The notes under the pieces were generated by a model, which was not told where the DNA came from, searched no databases, and worked only from the letters and a program-made list of their open reading frames with translations. From Shewanella phaeophyticola (GTDB taxonomy: Bacteria > Pseudomonadota > Gammaproteobacteria > Enterobacterales > Shewanellaceae), in contig NZ_JAODOQ010000001.1 of NCBI RefSeq assembly GCF_025398315.1, forward strand, positions 558,001 through 622,000: 64,000 bases of DNA, written 5' to 3'. The translations under genes and the position numbers were made by a program. This document shows positions 46,289 through 56,603 of the stretch, one piece after another (the first letter of the stretch is position 1; the number at the start of each line of letters is the position of its first letter).

Positions 46289-46661
46289 ATTATCTCTAGG
46301 ATTATTGTTGAGTGTTATTGTTATTCCAGCGTCGGCAAATTCATTTGATGTTTGCTTGGAGTCTGCAGAATCTGCAACATGCCAAAGTTATCTTGAGGGC
46401 GTGGTTGATGGCGCATTGATGTATCGTGACAATCAGGCTAAAAAACGTATCGATCCGAATAATTATGAGTCTCGAGCCCTTAAATATCGTGCAGGTAAGC
46501 GTTACCAAACTGCCAATGTTAATTACTGCTCTAGCCATATACTGGTTAAGTCAGAAGTGGTATCGGCACTAGCGGAGCAAGTGGCGTTGAAAAATGTGAG
46601 TAACAGTGATGAGCTAGAAAGCGTTATTACAACAATATTAGATTGCCCACGCCCCAAATAA
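46275..46661 (+). CDS. Exported Rap1a/Tai-like small protein
   Basis: 128 residues with a signal peptide (about 1-21, [14 protein letters not shown]). The mature part has cysteines at about 27, 36, 85 and 123 and the pattern [17 protein letters not shown] with a C-terminal LDCPRP, as in the Rap1a/Tai immunity-like family. It starts inside nhaA after AGGAGG, so its expression is coupled to the antiporter. No effector gene is nearby, so an immunity role is unlikely; a Na+/pH stress role is speculative. Confidence 0.7.
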   Translation: MKLIKLSLGLLLSVIVIPASANSFDVCLESAESATCQSYLEGVVDGALMYRDNQAKKRIDPNNYESRALKYRAGKRYQTANVNYCSSHILVKSEVVSALAEQVALKNVSNSDELESVITTILDCPRPK

Positions 46662-46674
46662 CTATCGAGTTATC

Positions 46675-46704
46675 AAAACGCAGCCTTTTGGCTGCGTTTT
46701 TTTA
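46675..46704 (+). terminator. Terminator after the nhaA operon
   Basis: AAAACGCAGCC (46675-46685) pairs with GGCTGCGTTTT (46690-46700) over a four-base loop, followed by Ts. Confidence 0.9.
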
Positions 46705-46779
46705 TGTCAGTATTTTTAGCGTGGGTTCGGTGAGTTATTTGTTATAGTAGATTAATAATTTTTTTAGGTTTCTGAATGG

Positions 46780-47703
46780 TATGCAGCATTTAAATTATAA
46801 CCACCTGTATTATTTTTGGATGGTACAAAAAAAGGCTCAGTGACCAAAGCCGCCGAAGCATTATGTCTTGCTCCGCAAACGATTACAGGGCAAATACGCG
46901 CCTTAGAAGAACGTTTAAAAGGGAGCTTGTTTAAACGAGTTGGGCGCAATTTAGAAGCGACAGAGTTGGGTGAGTTGGTGTTTCGTTATGCCGATAAAAT
47001 GTTTAGTTTGAGTTATGAAATGCTCGACTTACTCAATTATCAAAAAAATAACTCTTTGTTGTTTGAAGTCGGCATTGCAGATGCGTTATCGAAAGCACTC
47101 GTGAGCCGAGTGTTATTAACGGTGATCCCAAGTGATGGTTCGGTACACTTGGCCTGTTATGAGTCTACACACGAAAGCTTAATTGAGCGCTTAAGAGGGC
47201 ATAAATTAGATATGATTTTATCTGATTGCGCCGGTGGCTCATTAAAGTTTCCTGAGATTTTGTCAAAAAAATTGGGTGAATGTGGCATCAGTTTTTTTGC
47301 GGCGCAACCATCAACGCTGCCATTTCCTGCATGTTTAGAGGAGTATAAATTACTTATTCCGAGTAAACGCACCTCACTTGGACAACAATTACATGGCTGG
47401 TTTGCTGAAAAAAACCTCGATGTGAATATTTTAGGTGAGTTTGATGATGCCGAAATGATGAAAGCATTTGGTTATTTTAACCGGGGCATTTTTGTCGCAC
47501 CGTCTATTTATCGTCATGATATACTGTCGCAAGGAATGGTTTTACTTGGTGAAACGACCGATATTAAAGAAGAATATCATGTGATGTTTGCCGAACGAAT
47601 GATTCAACATCCGTCAGTTAAATCGTTACTGGCGACTGATTTTGATGACTTGTTTGCGGGTAAAGATCGCCAAGTACAAGATTTTGAACACCGTATAAAC
47701 TAA
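46780..47703 (+). pseudogene. nhaR: LysR regulator NhaR, frameshifted as read
   Basis: Na+-responsive activator of nhaA. True start MQHLNYNHLYYFWMVQK at 46780. The frame then fails in an A7 run (46827-46833), and the next frame continues GSVTKAAEALCLAPQTITGQIRALEERLKG, the helix-turn-helix, to 47703. Adding one base in the run gives about 307 residues with a normal LysR effector domain (LDMILSDCAGG; ALGYFNRG-like AFGYFNRGIFVAPSIY). The position after nhaA supports the name. Confidence 0.9.
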
Positions 47704-47792
47704 TACCTATCGGGATCTTCTCTGGCCATTTTTACGCTTTAGGCTGTTAATATGATTGGTATATTTGTGATATAGACATCAGGAGATTTGTG

Positions 47793-48040
47793 TTGGAATT
47801 AATGAATATTGCTCGTGTACGCTGGGCATGCCGTCGCGGAATGTTAGAGTTAGATGTCTTGTTTCAACCTTTTGTTGAAGCGCACTATGAAGCATTAGCT
47901 GATACCGACAAGCAAACATTTATTCGCTTGTTAGAATGCGAAGACCCAGAGTTATTTGCTTGGTTTATGGTCATGAACAATGCCCTGATCAGCAGCTTGC
48001 CGCGATGGTAGTTAAAGTCCGTGGTCGAGCCGAACCTTAA
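47793..48040 (+). pseudogene. sdhE: FAD assembly factor SdhE, frameshifted as read
   Basis: Small protein that helps attach FAD to SdhA and related flavoproteins. ARVRWACRRGMLELDVLFQPFVEAHY contains the diagnostic RRGM(L/K)ELD motif. The first frame goes off after AWFM; the next reads GHEQCPDQQLAAMVVKVRGRAEP to a TAA at 48040. Restoring one G at about 47970 (ATGGTC to ATGGGTC) gives about 82 residues. The start could be the TTG at 47790 or the codon after it. It overlaps ygfX, its usual partner. Confidence 0.88.
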
Positions 48041-48500
48041 GCCCGTTCCAGTCTCTAATTTTTCTCCCCGCACTCATCTTCATCAATTTGGGTTGAGTGC
48101 GTCGTTTTTGTCCCGCTTAGCCCTCGTGTGTTTTTTTGCTGTGATACTGTGCAGTTTTCTTGCGTGGCCAAACCTGGAATCATCATTGTTGGTTTATGCA
48201 CAATTATTCCTCGTTTTATTGACCTTATGCCTAATGGTTTATTGTTGGCGAAAATTAACCCGCTGGCAGTGTATTTTTAGTCTTGATAAACGTGGCTCAG
48301 CTCAGATTGTTGAGCATTCATCGCAAACTTATCTTGTCGATTTTTGTCGTCGGGCGCTAGTGAATCCTTTATTTTGCATGATATTTTTACAAGATATTCA
48401 TTCGGGAGATCGGCGAATATTGTGGGTATGGCATGATATGTTAACCGACACAGAATATCGCATTCTGTGCCGGTTATTATTACAACTTAAGATTACCTAG
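48021..48500 (+). CDS. ygfX: YgfX-family (CptA) membrane protein
   Basis: 159 residues with two close membrane helices (about 33-50 and 54-73) and a cytoplasmic tail ending WVWHDMLTDTEYRILCRLLLQ, the YgfX signature. In E. coli it forms a pair with SdhE (CptB) and has been reported to affect cell-shape proteins. GTG start inside the 3' end of sdhE. Its TAG stop takes TA from the chromosome and G from a MITE inserted at the stop codon. Confidence 0.82.
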   Translation: MVEPNLKPVPVSNFSPRTHLHQFGLSASFLSRLALVCFFAVILCSFLAWPNLESSLLVYAQLFLVLLTLCLMVYCWRKLTRWQCIFSLDKRGSAQIVEHSSQTYLVDFCRRALVNPLFCMIFLQDIHSGDRRILWVWHDMLTDTEYRILCRLLLQLKIT

Positions 48501-48790
48501 GGTCTGTTGATCTTTGCTGTTTGAATTTTGTTCGAGTTAAAAACGTTTTAATCGAGGCGAATGGATTGATGCCTAGCAATCTAAGCAACTCTTTATTTGC
48601 AAAGAATCATTCAACAAAGAGTAAAACGTTTTTAGCCGAACCCTTCGGGCAGCGTTTGTTGGCCATTTTTACTGCGTTATCGACTTTTTATGTAGAATAA
48701 CTACACCTCAAAGTCTCTGCCTTGCAGTTGTATATGAGTAATGGCCAACAATTCGCTGCAAAAATAACCTTGAAAGATCAACAGACCCTA
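48498..48790. mobile_element. MITE copy 2, inserted in overlapping stop codons
   Basis: Same family as the element at 43738-44015: identical GGGTCTGTTGATCTTT ends, TA on both flanks and the same nested palindromes. 289 bp between the TAs. It differs mainly by a 15-bp net insertion near 48581-48605 that contains a short TCTTT/AAAGA hairpin, and by a few substitutions. The left TA-G is the ygfX stop and the right C-TA is the nadB stop on the other strand. Confidence 0.87.
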
Positions 48791-50406
48791 GCGTCCAGGC
48801 TGTAAAATGGTTGGTTTAGGGTTGTCAAATTGCTCTGGGTAATCGATGTTATAATGTAACCCACGGCTCTCTTTGCGATCCATCGCGCAGCGAATGATCA
48901 ACTCAGCTACTTGAACTAAATTACGCAACTCTAATAAGTTATTGCTGACACGGAAGTTTGAATAATACTCTTCAATTTCTTGTTGCAGCATTAAACAACG
49001 CCGTAATGCGCGCTCTAAACGCTTATCAGTTCTCACAATACCAACGTAATCCCACATAAATAAGCGCAACTCGTGCCAGTTATGGGCAATGACCACTTCT
49101 TCGTCCGAGTTACTCACTTTACTTTCATCCCATGCCGGTAATGTGCAAGGCGCAGCAATTTTATGCAGCTGACTTTCAATGTCGTGTGAAGCGGCGCGCG
49201 CAAACACTAAACACTCTAATAATGAGTTGCTGGCTAAGCGATTAGCACCGTGCAAACCTGTGTAGGCGACTTCACCAATAGCGTACAAACCGTTGATGTC
49301 GGTTTGACCATGTAAATCGGTCATCACACCACCACAGGTGTAGTGAGCGGCAGGTACCGCAGGGATGGGGTCTTTCGTCATATCGATACCTAACTCAAGG
49401 CATCGCTGATAAATGGTTGGAAAGTGCTTAATAATAAAGTCCGCAGGTTTGTGGCTAATGTCTAAATAAACACAATCTGCACCCAAACGCTTCATTTCAT
49501 AATCGATAGCACGAGTTGCACAATATCGCGAGGCGCCAACTCTGCACGTTCATCAAAGTCTGGCATAAAGCGGCTGCCATCAGGGCGACGTAAATAAGCG
49601 CCTTCACCACGTAATGCTTCTGTGAGGAGAAAGTTTCTGGCATTAGGGTGGAATAAACACGTTGGATGAAATTGATTAAATTCCATGTTGGCAACACGGC
49701 ATCCTGCACGCCAGGCCATGGCAATTCCATCACCACTGGCAATATCCGGGTTTGAAGTATATTGATATACTTTTGAGCTGCCGCCAGTGGCTAAAGCAAC
49801 AAATTTTGCTTTGACCGTTTCGACATGCTCTTCATCTCTATTCCAAACATAAGCACCTAGTACGCGGTTGCCTGGCCGGTGTAATTTGCGTGTAGTGATT
49901 AAATCGATGGCGTTATAACGCTCTAGAACAGTGATATTGGGATGAGCTAATGCACACTCTTGCAAAGTGGTTTGTACCGCTTTACCCGTAGCATCGGCAG
50001 AATGTAAAATACGTCGATGACTGTGGCCTCCCTCACGTGTAAGGTGATAAGGCATTGAAGCAGAGCTATCAGCAGTGTTATTTTCTTCTTTATCAAATGC
50101 AACGCCGCAATTAATGAGCCATTGCATGGCACCTTTGGCGTTTTCAGCTGTGTAAGTCACGACTGATTTGTCGCATAATCCAGCGCCAGCAATCAGAGTG
50201 TCACTGACGTGAGACTCAATTGTGTCGCCTTCATCAAACACAGATGCGATTCCGCCTTGTGCATATAAGGTCGAACCTTCTGATAAAGGCGCTTTAGAAA
50301 GAAGAATTACTTTTGATTTTTCAGCTAAATGTAATGCTAAAGTCAGTCCTGCAGCACCGCTGCCGATGACCAAAATGTCAGATTGGTGTTCAACTGCTTG
50401 TTTCAT
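48788..50406 (-). pseudogene. nadB: L-aspartate oxidase, frameshifted as read
   Basis: First step of NAD synthesis, aspartate to iminoaspartate. FAD motif [19 protein letters not shown] at the N-terminus; [12 protein letters not shown] and [17 protein letters not shown] are family blocks. The first frame ends just after APRDIV; the next continues [23 protein letters not shown] with the C-terminal helical domain to 48788. One base is missing near 49519 (GTGCA for GTGGCA). Repaired length is about 539 residues. It diverges from rpoE, as in E. coli. Confidence 0.93.
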
Positions 50407-50548
50407 CAGGTATCATGGTATAGCCAAGTGGTTTGATAATAGTAAATCAAATCACCTTAACTGGGTACTTTTACAGCGAGCTTTATTGAGGTTTTAACGA
50501 GATATTTTATTTTATCTCAAATTAATTAACTTTTTTTAATTCAACATC

Positions 50549-50575
50549 GAACTTTTTTCATATCAGTGAGTCTAC
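50549..50575 (+). promoter_or_regulatory. Sigma-E autoregulatory promoter of rpoE
   Basis: GAACTT (50549-50554), 16 bases, then TCTAC (50571-50575). This fits the sigma-E consensus GGAACTT-N16-TCTRA with one change in each element and lies about 65 bp before rpoE. Autoregulation of rpoE by sigma-E is established in E. coli. Confidence 0.6.
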
Positions 50576-50639
50576 TTATATGAACAGGATTCGAGCGACT
50601 GAGAAATCAGTATTACAGATTTAGGAGTAGTCGGCTCGG

Positions 50640-51219
50640 ATGAGTGGACAATATAGTGATCAACAATTAGTTGAGCGAGTACAGCAAGGCGATAAAAACG
50701 CATTTAACCTGTTAGTGCTGAAGTATCAAAATAAAGTGATGAGTTTGATTTCTCGTTATATTCGCAACCAAGCGGATGTGCAAGATGTAACACAAGAAGC
50801 CTTTATTAAAGCATATAGAGCGTTAGCAAATTTTCGTGGTGAGAGTGCATTTTATACTTGGTTGTACCGCATTGCGGTAAACACCGCAAAAAACCATCTT
50901 ACTTCACAAGGGCGCAGAGCACCTGCAAACGATGTGGATGTTGAAGATGCAGAATATTACGAAGGTAGTGATGCGCTAAAAGAGTTTGCATCACCAGAGC
51001 GTTTATTAATGAAAGATCAAATGAGTAAAGTGATCTTTGATACGCTCGATACATTGCCTGAAGAATTAAAAATGGCGATATCGCTTAGAGAACTAGACGG
51101 TATGAGTTACGAAGATATTGCCAATATCATGGATTGTCCGGTCGGAATGCGTTAGATCACGTATCTTCCGCGCTCGTGAAGCAATCGACAAACAGCTCCA
51201 GCCTTTGCTGGAAAAGTAA
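50640..51219 (+). pseudogene. rpoE: RNA polymerase sigma-E factor, frameshifted as read
   Basis: Extracytoplasmic-function sigma factor for envelope stress. Region 2 is VQQGDKNAFNLLVLKYQNKVMSLISRYIRNQADVQDVTQEAFIKAYRALANFRG; region 4 begins LPEELKMAISLRELDGMSYEDIANIMDCPVG. The frame then hits TAG at 51153, while the next frame reads VRSRIFRAREAIDKQLQPLLEK to a TAA at 51219. One extra base near 51147 explains it. Repaired length is 192 residues. A frameshift in the DNA-binding helix would abolish function. Confidence 0.95.
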
Positions 51220-51245
51220 CTGCCTTAACGCTAAATAGGTGAATA

Positions 51246-51854
51246 ATGCTTAAATCAAGTCAAGAGTGGGTATCTGCAGCAGTTGATGGTGAAGCCGATG
51301 ATAAAACATTAGCGCAACTCTCTGCTGACGTTGATTCACATGAACAATGGCAACGTTATCACATGATTGGTGATACGATGCGCGGCGAATTGCCTGAGGC
51401 CATTGACTTAGATCTTTCTGCTAACATCATGGCAGCAATTGACCTTGAACCAACAATTATTGCCCCTAAAACTCAGCAAACTGAGCTAGCGGAACATGTT
51501 GCCCCAGCAGCTAAAACCAGCAATGTAGTGCCATTTTTCAAACAGTTTGGCCAATATGCTATTGCCGCGACAGTTGCTATGGTCGCGATTGTGGGTGTGC
51601 AGTCTTACAATCAAACGAATGATGCAGAGTCACCATTACCGGTATTAACCACACGTCCTTTAGTGGGTACAGTGTCTCCTGTAAGTTATCAAACCGGTAC
51701 GGTGCAGAATCAGCAGAATTATTCAAACGATCAAGTCATTGAACAACGTCGTCGAATTAATGCTTATATTCAGGACCATATGTTGCAACAGCGCTTGAAT
51801 CCTGGTGTCGTTATCGACGAAAATAGCAATCAAGATGCTGCGATTAATCCATAA
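51246..51854 (+). CDS. rseA: Anti-sigma-E factor RseA
   Basis: Inner-membrane anti-sigma factor that holds sigma-E until cleaved by DegS and RseP. 202 residues. The cytoplasmic N-terminal domain reads SSQEWVSAAVDGEADDKTLAQLSADVDSHEQWQRYHMIGDTMRGELP. A single membrane helix (about 98-117, FGQYAIAATVAMVAIVGVQSY) precedes the periplasmic tail, which binds RseB. It lies 26 bp after rpoE and is intact. Confidence 0.92.
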   Translation: MLKSSQEWVSAAVDGEADDKTLAQLSADVDSHEQWQRYHMIGDTMRGELPEAIDLDLSANIMAAIDLEPTIIAPKTQQTELAEHVAPAAKTSNVVPFFKQFGQYAIAATVAMVAIVGVQSYNQTNDAESPLPVLTTRPLVGTVSPVSYQTGTVQNQQNYSNDQVIEQRRRINAYIQDHMLQQRLNPGVVIDENSNQDAAINP

Positions 51855-51893
51855 TCTGCAGCTAAACCTTGGCTTATCAATTTAGGAGTTAGC

Positions 51894-52826
51894 TTGCGCC
51901 TTATCCTGCTAGCACTGTTAGTTTTAACCTTTTCTACACACGCTGAAGAAGATTTATCTGCAAAAGCTTGGCTTAAAAATTTGAGCCAGGCTATGCGAGA
52001 TAAGCAATTCAAAGTTTCTATTATTCAACTCCAAGCTGATCATATACGCCCGTTGGTGTATATCCATGGTATTGTCGACAATCAAGAGGTTGCATTGCTT
52101 GAATACCTTAATGATCCGCCTAAAAACGCCATTCGTGTTGGTAGTCGAGTTACCTTTATCGAACATGATCAACCCGCGTACAGTGTCAGTGCTCCGCGTA
52201 TACAAGGGGTGTGGCCTGCGGCTTTAGCTGGCGATATTAGCCAACTGGAGCAAGGTTATCAGTTTGTTATTGGTGGCCGTAGCCGAATCGCTGGACGCCC
52301 TGGACAAATGATCCGCTTACTGGCAAAAGATGAAAATCGTTACGATGCGCAAGTTTGGGTCGATATGGAAACATATTTACCGTTACGATTTGACACTTTA
52401 AACCAAGAAAAGCAACTGCTTGAACAAACTATGGTGGTTGAGTTATTTGAACTGTCTGAGCCGGCTAATATTTTAATCGAAGCCGCTAAGCAAGATTGGC
52501 CAGCAGTGATCAATCAAGCTGAGCGTACTGACGGTAAAAATTGGCAGTTTACTTGGTTACCGCAAGGGTTTGACGTGGTTGTTCGTGACCATCATCGATT
52601 GATTGGCATTCATGAACCGGTTGAATATATTGCCTTAACCGACGGTTTAGCAAATGTATCAGTTTATGTTGCTCGCTCCGGCGAAAACCCTTTGCCTAAT
52701 GAATTACTGACCCGTAACGGTTTATCAATGGTTGTAGTGAAAGTCGGGGGGCTTGAGGTCGTTGCCATTGGCAAAGTCCCCTCTGAAACGCTAGAGCGAA
52801 TAGCCAACAGTTTGGTATTAAAATAG
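51894..52826 (+). CDS. rseB: Sigma-E regulatory protein RseB
   Basis: Periplasmic protein that binds RseA and protects it from DegS; it also senses LPS and lipoproteins. 310 residues with a signal peptide MRLILLALLVLTFSTHAEE and the MucB/RseB two-domain fold (LAGDISQLEQGYQFVIGGRSRIAGRPGQMIRLLAKDENRYDAQVWVD; C-terminal NGLSMVVVKVGGLEVVAIGKVP). The start is TTG with AGGAG five bases before it. Confidence 0.92.
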   Translation: MRLILLALLVLTFSTHAEEDLSAKAWLKNLSQAMRDKQFKVSIIQLQADHIRPLVYIHGIVDNQEVALLEYLNDPPKNAIRVGSRVTFIEHDQPAYSVSAPRIQGVWPAALAGDISQLEQGYQFVIGGRSRIAGRPGQMIRLLAKDENRYDAQVWVDMETYLPLRFDTLNQEKQLLEQTMVVELFELSEPANILIEAAKQDWPAVINQAERTDGKNWQFTWLPQGFDVVVRDHHRLIGIHEPVEYIALTDGLANVSVYVARSGENPLPNELLTRNGLSMVVVKVGGLEVVAIGKVPSETLERIANSLVLK

Positions 52827-52997
52827 CCTACCTAAATGGTTAAAGTATGATGGTTACCATGATGCTTTAACCCATTATTTCTTTTTATACTTCCTTTCTT
52901 TTTGTCTGCCAGATACCGGCCTAGGTTACTCAAAGGCGCTACGGTGTTATTTCACTTTGTGTTAATATTGAATTATCTCAAGCAATAGGTTTTATTT

Positions 52998-53501
52998 ATG
53001 AGCCAATCAACAGCGCCACAATCATCAATGATGGAAGAAATTGCCCGTGTGGTTGATTATCAACAAGGCTGAGCTACTGTGGAAGTTGAATTAAAAAGCG
53101 CCTGTAATCATTGTGCGAGTAGCGAAAATTGCGGAACCTCAACCATCGCCAAAGCGTTTTCAGTAAAAACTCAGCGCTTTTCATTACCGGCAAATAAACC
53201 TTGCCATGAAGGCGATTTACTTAAAATTGGTTTACCTGAAAGCGTTATCATCAAAGCTGCGGCATTAGTGTATCTATTGCCTTTACTCGGCTTGTTTGTG
53301 TTTGCGGCGTTTGGTCACCTCCTTGCGCTAGGATTAGATATAAATACCAATACATCAGCTATGGTGTTTGCGGTCATCGGTGCTTCAATTGCATGGATTA
53401 TCGGAAAGCGCCTAGCCGCAAAGCTAGAAGCTCAAGCGTCGCCTGTGATCATCGCCTATTTAGGCCAAGAAGTGGGTGTTATTAGTGCTAATCATGGCTA
53501 A
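52998..53501 (+). pseudogene. rseC: SoxR-reducing/sigma-E modulator RseC with in-frame TGA
   Basis: RseC/MucC-family inner-membrane protein. The frame opens MSQSTAPQSSMMEEIARVVDYQQG, meets TGA at 53070-53072 (codon 25), then continues ATVEVELKSACNHCASSENCGTS with the family's cysteine cluster and two membrane helices (about 90-135). Full length is 167 residues if the codon is sense. A GTG at 53079 could start a shortened form, but it lacks a good ribosome site and cuts into the domain. Confidence 0.85.
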
Positions 53502-53709
53502 ATAAGCCCTGAGTTAGACTAGTTAACCATAAAATCTAGCTTTAACTAATCCCCGTTCGCACTATAATTACCCCCATAAACATCGTATTTTAACCCTTCT
53601 TAGGAGCAAAATAGAGACTATTGCTGAATCTGATTGGTATTGCCACCCTAATCAGGTACAATTTGCCACCTTAATTTTAATCAAATTTAGTAGTAGTCAT
53701 TGCAGCATA

Positions 53710-55500
53710 ATGAAACACATTAGAAACTTCTCGATTATTGCCCATATCGACCATGGTAAATCAACTTTATCCGATCGCCTGATCCAGGTATGTGGCGGCT
53801 TAACTGACCGTGAAATGGCTGCACAGGTTTTAGATTCAATGGATCTAGAACGTGAGCGTGGCATTACGATTAAAGCCCAAAGCGTAACACTTGATTACCA
53901 TGCAAAAGATGGTAATACCTACCAATTAAACTTTATTGACACTCCAGGCCACGTTGACTTCTCTTATGAAGTATCACGTTCGCTTGCTGCCTGTGAAGGT
54001 GCATTATTAGTGGTTGATGCTGGTCAAGGTGTTGAAGCGCAAACATTAGCGAACTGTTACACCGCACTAGACATGAATCTAGATGTTGTACCCGTCCTCA
54101 ACAAAATCGACTTACCGCAAGCCGAACCTGAGCGTGTTGCCGCAGAAATTGAAGACATTGTTGGTATTGATGCCAAGGATGCTGTGCGTTGTTCAGCTAA
54201 AACCGGTATTGGTGTTGATTTAGTTTTAGAAGAAATTATCGCTAAGATTCCTCCACCTGAAGGTGATGAGAACGCCCCTTTACAAGCCTTAATTATCGAT
54301 TCATGGTTTGACGCATACCTAGGTGTAGTGTCGTTAGTACGCATTAAGCACGGCGTATTAAAGAAAGGCGACAAATTTAAAGTGATGTCGACCGGCCAAA
54401 ACTACAACGCAGACCGTGTAGGTATTTTTACGCCTAAACAGCAAGATGAACCTGAGCTACGAGCTGGTGAAGTAGGTTATGTGATTTCTGGCATTAAAGA
54501 AATCCATGGTGCACCTGTAGGTGACACCTTAACCCATGCTAAAAATGGCGCTGAAAAGCCGTTACCTGGTTTCCAAAAGGTTACGCCACAGGTTTATGCG
54601 GGTGTTTTCCCAATCTCTACTGATGAATACGAAAACTTTCGCGATGCGCTAAACAAGTTAAGCTTAAATGATGCATCACTGTTTTTTGAACCTGAAACAT
54701 CAAGTGCACTTGGTTTTGGTTTCCGTATTGGTTACTTGGGCTTACTCCACATGGAGATTGTTCAAGAGCGTCTAGAGCGTGAGTATAACCTTGATTTAAT
54801 CACTACAGCGCCTACCGTAGTCTACGAAGTCGTGATGACCAACGGCGATATCGTTTATGTTGATAATCCATCGGATTTACCTGCACTGAACAATATTGAA
54901 GAACTGCGTGAGCCAATCGTTGAAGCCAACATCTTGGTGCCTAAAGAGTACTTAGGTAATGTGATCACGCTTTGTGTTGAAAAACGTGGCTCGCAAACCA
55001 ATATGGTGTATCACGGTAATCAGGTGGCCGTGACGTATCACTTGCCAATGGCTGAAGTGGTTATGGACTTCTTTGACCGTCTAAAATCAACCAGTCGTGG
55101 TTATGCATCACTTGAGTACAACTTTATTCGTTTTGATGCTGCCGACATGGTGCGTTTAGATATTTTGATCAACGGCGATCGTGTTGATGCGTTAGCGATG
55201 ATTATTCACCGCTCTAACATTCGTCACCGTGGTTTAGCACTTGTTGAAAAAATGAAAGAGTTAATCCCGCGCCAAATGTTTGATATCGCGATTCAGGCTG
55301 CTGTTGGTAGCCAGATTATTGCTCGCTCAACCATTAAAGCATTACGTAAAGACGTCACAGCTAAATGTTATGGTGGCGACGTGTCGCGTAAGAAGAAACT
55401 GCTTAATAAGCAGAAAGAAGGTAAAAAGCGCATGAAGCAAGTCGGTAACGTTGAAGTGCCACAAGAAGCATTCTTAGCGGTACTTAAATTAAACGATTAA
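53710..55500 (+). CDS. lepA: Elongation factor 4 (LepA)
   Basis: Ribosome-associated GTPase that acts on translocation/initiation. 596 residues. G1 AHIDHGKST (10-18), switch [15 protein letters not shown]4 NKIDLP. EF-G-like domains III-V follow, then the LepA-specific C-terminus ending in [14 protein letters not shown]. It precedes lepB, a conserved operon. Intact. Confidence 0.97.
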   Translation: MKHIRNFSIIAHIDHGKSTLSDRLIQVCGGLTDREMAAQVLDSMDLERERGITIKAQSVTLDYHAKDGNTYQLNFIDTPGHVDFSYEVSRSLAACEGALLVVDAGQGVEAQTLANCYTALDMNLDVVPVLNKIDLPQAEPERVAAEIEDIVGIDAKDAVRCSAKTGIGVDLVLEEIIAKIPPPEGDENAPLQALIIDSWFDAYLGVVSLVRIKHGVLKKGDKFKVMSTGQNYNADRVGIFTPKQQDEPELRAGEVGYVISGIKEIHGAPVGDTLTHAKNGAEKPLPGFQKVTPQVYAGVFPISTDEYENFRDALNKLSLNDASLFFEPETSSALGFGFRIGYLGLLHMEIVQERLEREYNLDLITTAPTVVYEVVMTNGDIVYVDNPSDLPALNNIEELREPIVEANILVPKEYLGNVITLCVEKRGSQTNMVYHGNQVAVTYHLPMAEVVMDFFDRLKSTSRGYASLEYNFIRFDAADMVRLDILINGDRVDALAMIIHRSNIRHRGLALVEKMKELIPRQMFDIAIQAAVGSQIIARSTIKALRKDVTAKCYGGDVSRKKKLLNKQKEGKKRMKQVGNVEVPQEAFLAVLKLND

Positions 55501-55528
55501 TAATAATTAATTGATTTAGTTTTTCTAA

Positions 55529-55560
55529 TAACGCCGCGTATTGCGGCGTTATCGTTATTT
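55529..55560 (+). terminator. Stem-loop between lepA and lepB
   Basis: AACGCCGC (55530-55537) pairs with GCGGCGTT (55543-55550), followed by ATCGTTATTTTTA. Probably a partial terminator or attenuator, since lepB follows on the same strand. Confidence 0.7.
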
Positions 55561-55688
55561 TTACTATATATTTTGTAACACTCAACAGGGTGAATGTTTG
55601 CAAGTGAATCACCATACTGGATTGAGTAACATTGGGTAATTAGCCCGAGCAATGCAAACACCAACATCCTGCAGGAGATAAATCAGTA

Positions 55689-56603
55689 ATGGCAGCCTAT
55701 TTTTCGCTTATTCTAGTGCTCGTAACCTTAGGTAGTGGTCTTATCTGGTTAATTGATGTGGTCTTTTTTGCGCCGAAACGCCGTGAGAAGCTCGTGTTAG
55801 CTCAAGCCAATGCAAGTGAGTTAAGCGAAGATGCCATTGACAAAATCGTTCGTGAACCCATTTTAGTCGAAACCGCCCATTCTATTTTTCCTGTTATCGC
55901 GTTTGTGATGATATTACGTTCGTTTATTTATGAGCCATTTCAAATCCCATCTGGCTCAATGATGCCTACACTGTTAGTGGGTGACTTTATTTTGGTTGAG
56001 AAATTCAGCTATGGTTTACGCGATCCGGTATGGCGCAGTAAATTAGTTGAAACTGGCGAGCCTGAGCGCGGTGATGTATTTGTATTCAAATACCCTGAAA
56101 ACCCGAAAATTGACTATATTAAGCGGGTTGTAGGTCTGCCAGGCGACAAGATTATTTACCGTAATAAACAGTTAATGATTCAAGAAGCGTGTGATACGGG
56201 CAAAGATTGTGCCGAGCCAAAATTGATTGAACATACAGAGCTTAACCGCGGTGAGTTTAGCCAAAATGACGTGCCATTGATCCGCTTAAATGAGCAATTA
56301 GGTGAGGTTAATCATGATATTTTAATTAACCCATCACGCCCTGATTTTAGACAACATTTTTATCCTCAACCAAGCATGCCTGCGGGTGAGTTTTTGGTGC
56401 CCCAAGGTATGTATTTTGCCATGGGCGATAACCGAGATAATAGTACTGACAGCCGTTTTTGGGGATTTGTACCTGAAGAAAACCTCGTAGGTAAAGCGGT
56501 TGCTATTTGGATTAGTTTTGAATTTGAACGCAGCCCTAATGATTGGCTACCCACTTGGACTCCTACTGGTGTGCGTTTTGAAAGAGCAGGTGGAATACAT
56601 TGA
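55689..56603 (+). CDS. lepB: Signal peptidase I
   Basis: Cuts Sec and Tat signal peptides at the outer face of the inner membrane. 304 residues; membrane segments at about 4-24 and 62-80. The catalytic Ser90 ([14 protein letters not shown]) and Lys145 ([12 protein letters not shown]) keep the E. coli numbering, and [14 protein letters not shown] is box E. Its TGA stop overlaps the rnc ATG as TGATG/ATGA, indicating coupling. Confidence 0.96.
   Translation: MAAYFSLILVLVTLGSGLIWLIDVVFFAPKRREKLVLAQANASELSEDAIDKIVREPILVETAHSIFPVIAFVMILRSFIYEPFQIPSGSMMPTLLVGDFILVEKFSYGLRDPVWRSKLVETGEPERGDVFVFKYPENPKIDYIKRVVGLPGDKIIYRNKQLMIQEACDTGKDCAEPKLIEHTELNRGEFSQNDVPLIRLNEQLGEVNHDILINPSRPDFRQHFYPQPSMPAGEFLVPQGMYFAMGDNRDNSTDSRFWGFVPEENLVGKAVAIWISFEFERSPNDWLPTWTPTGVRFERAGGIH

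Noticed and set aside
46816..47703. Shorter LysR ORF taken as complete
   Set aside because: It lacks the normal first helix; the proper start MQHLNYNHLYYFW lies upstream in another frame across an A7 run, so this is a frameshifted nhaR.
53070..53072. Selenocysteine insertion at TGA codons
   Set aside because: None of the three proteins is a known selenoprotein and no SECIS-like hairpin follows; the expected residues are more like Trp or Leu.
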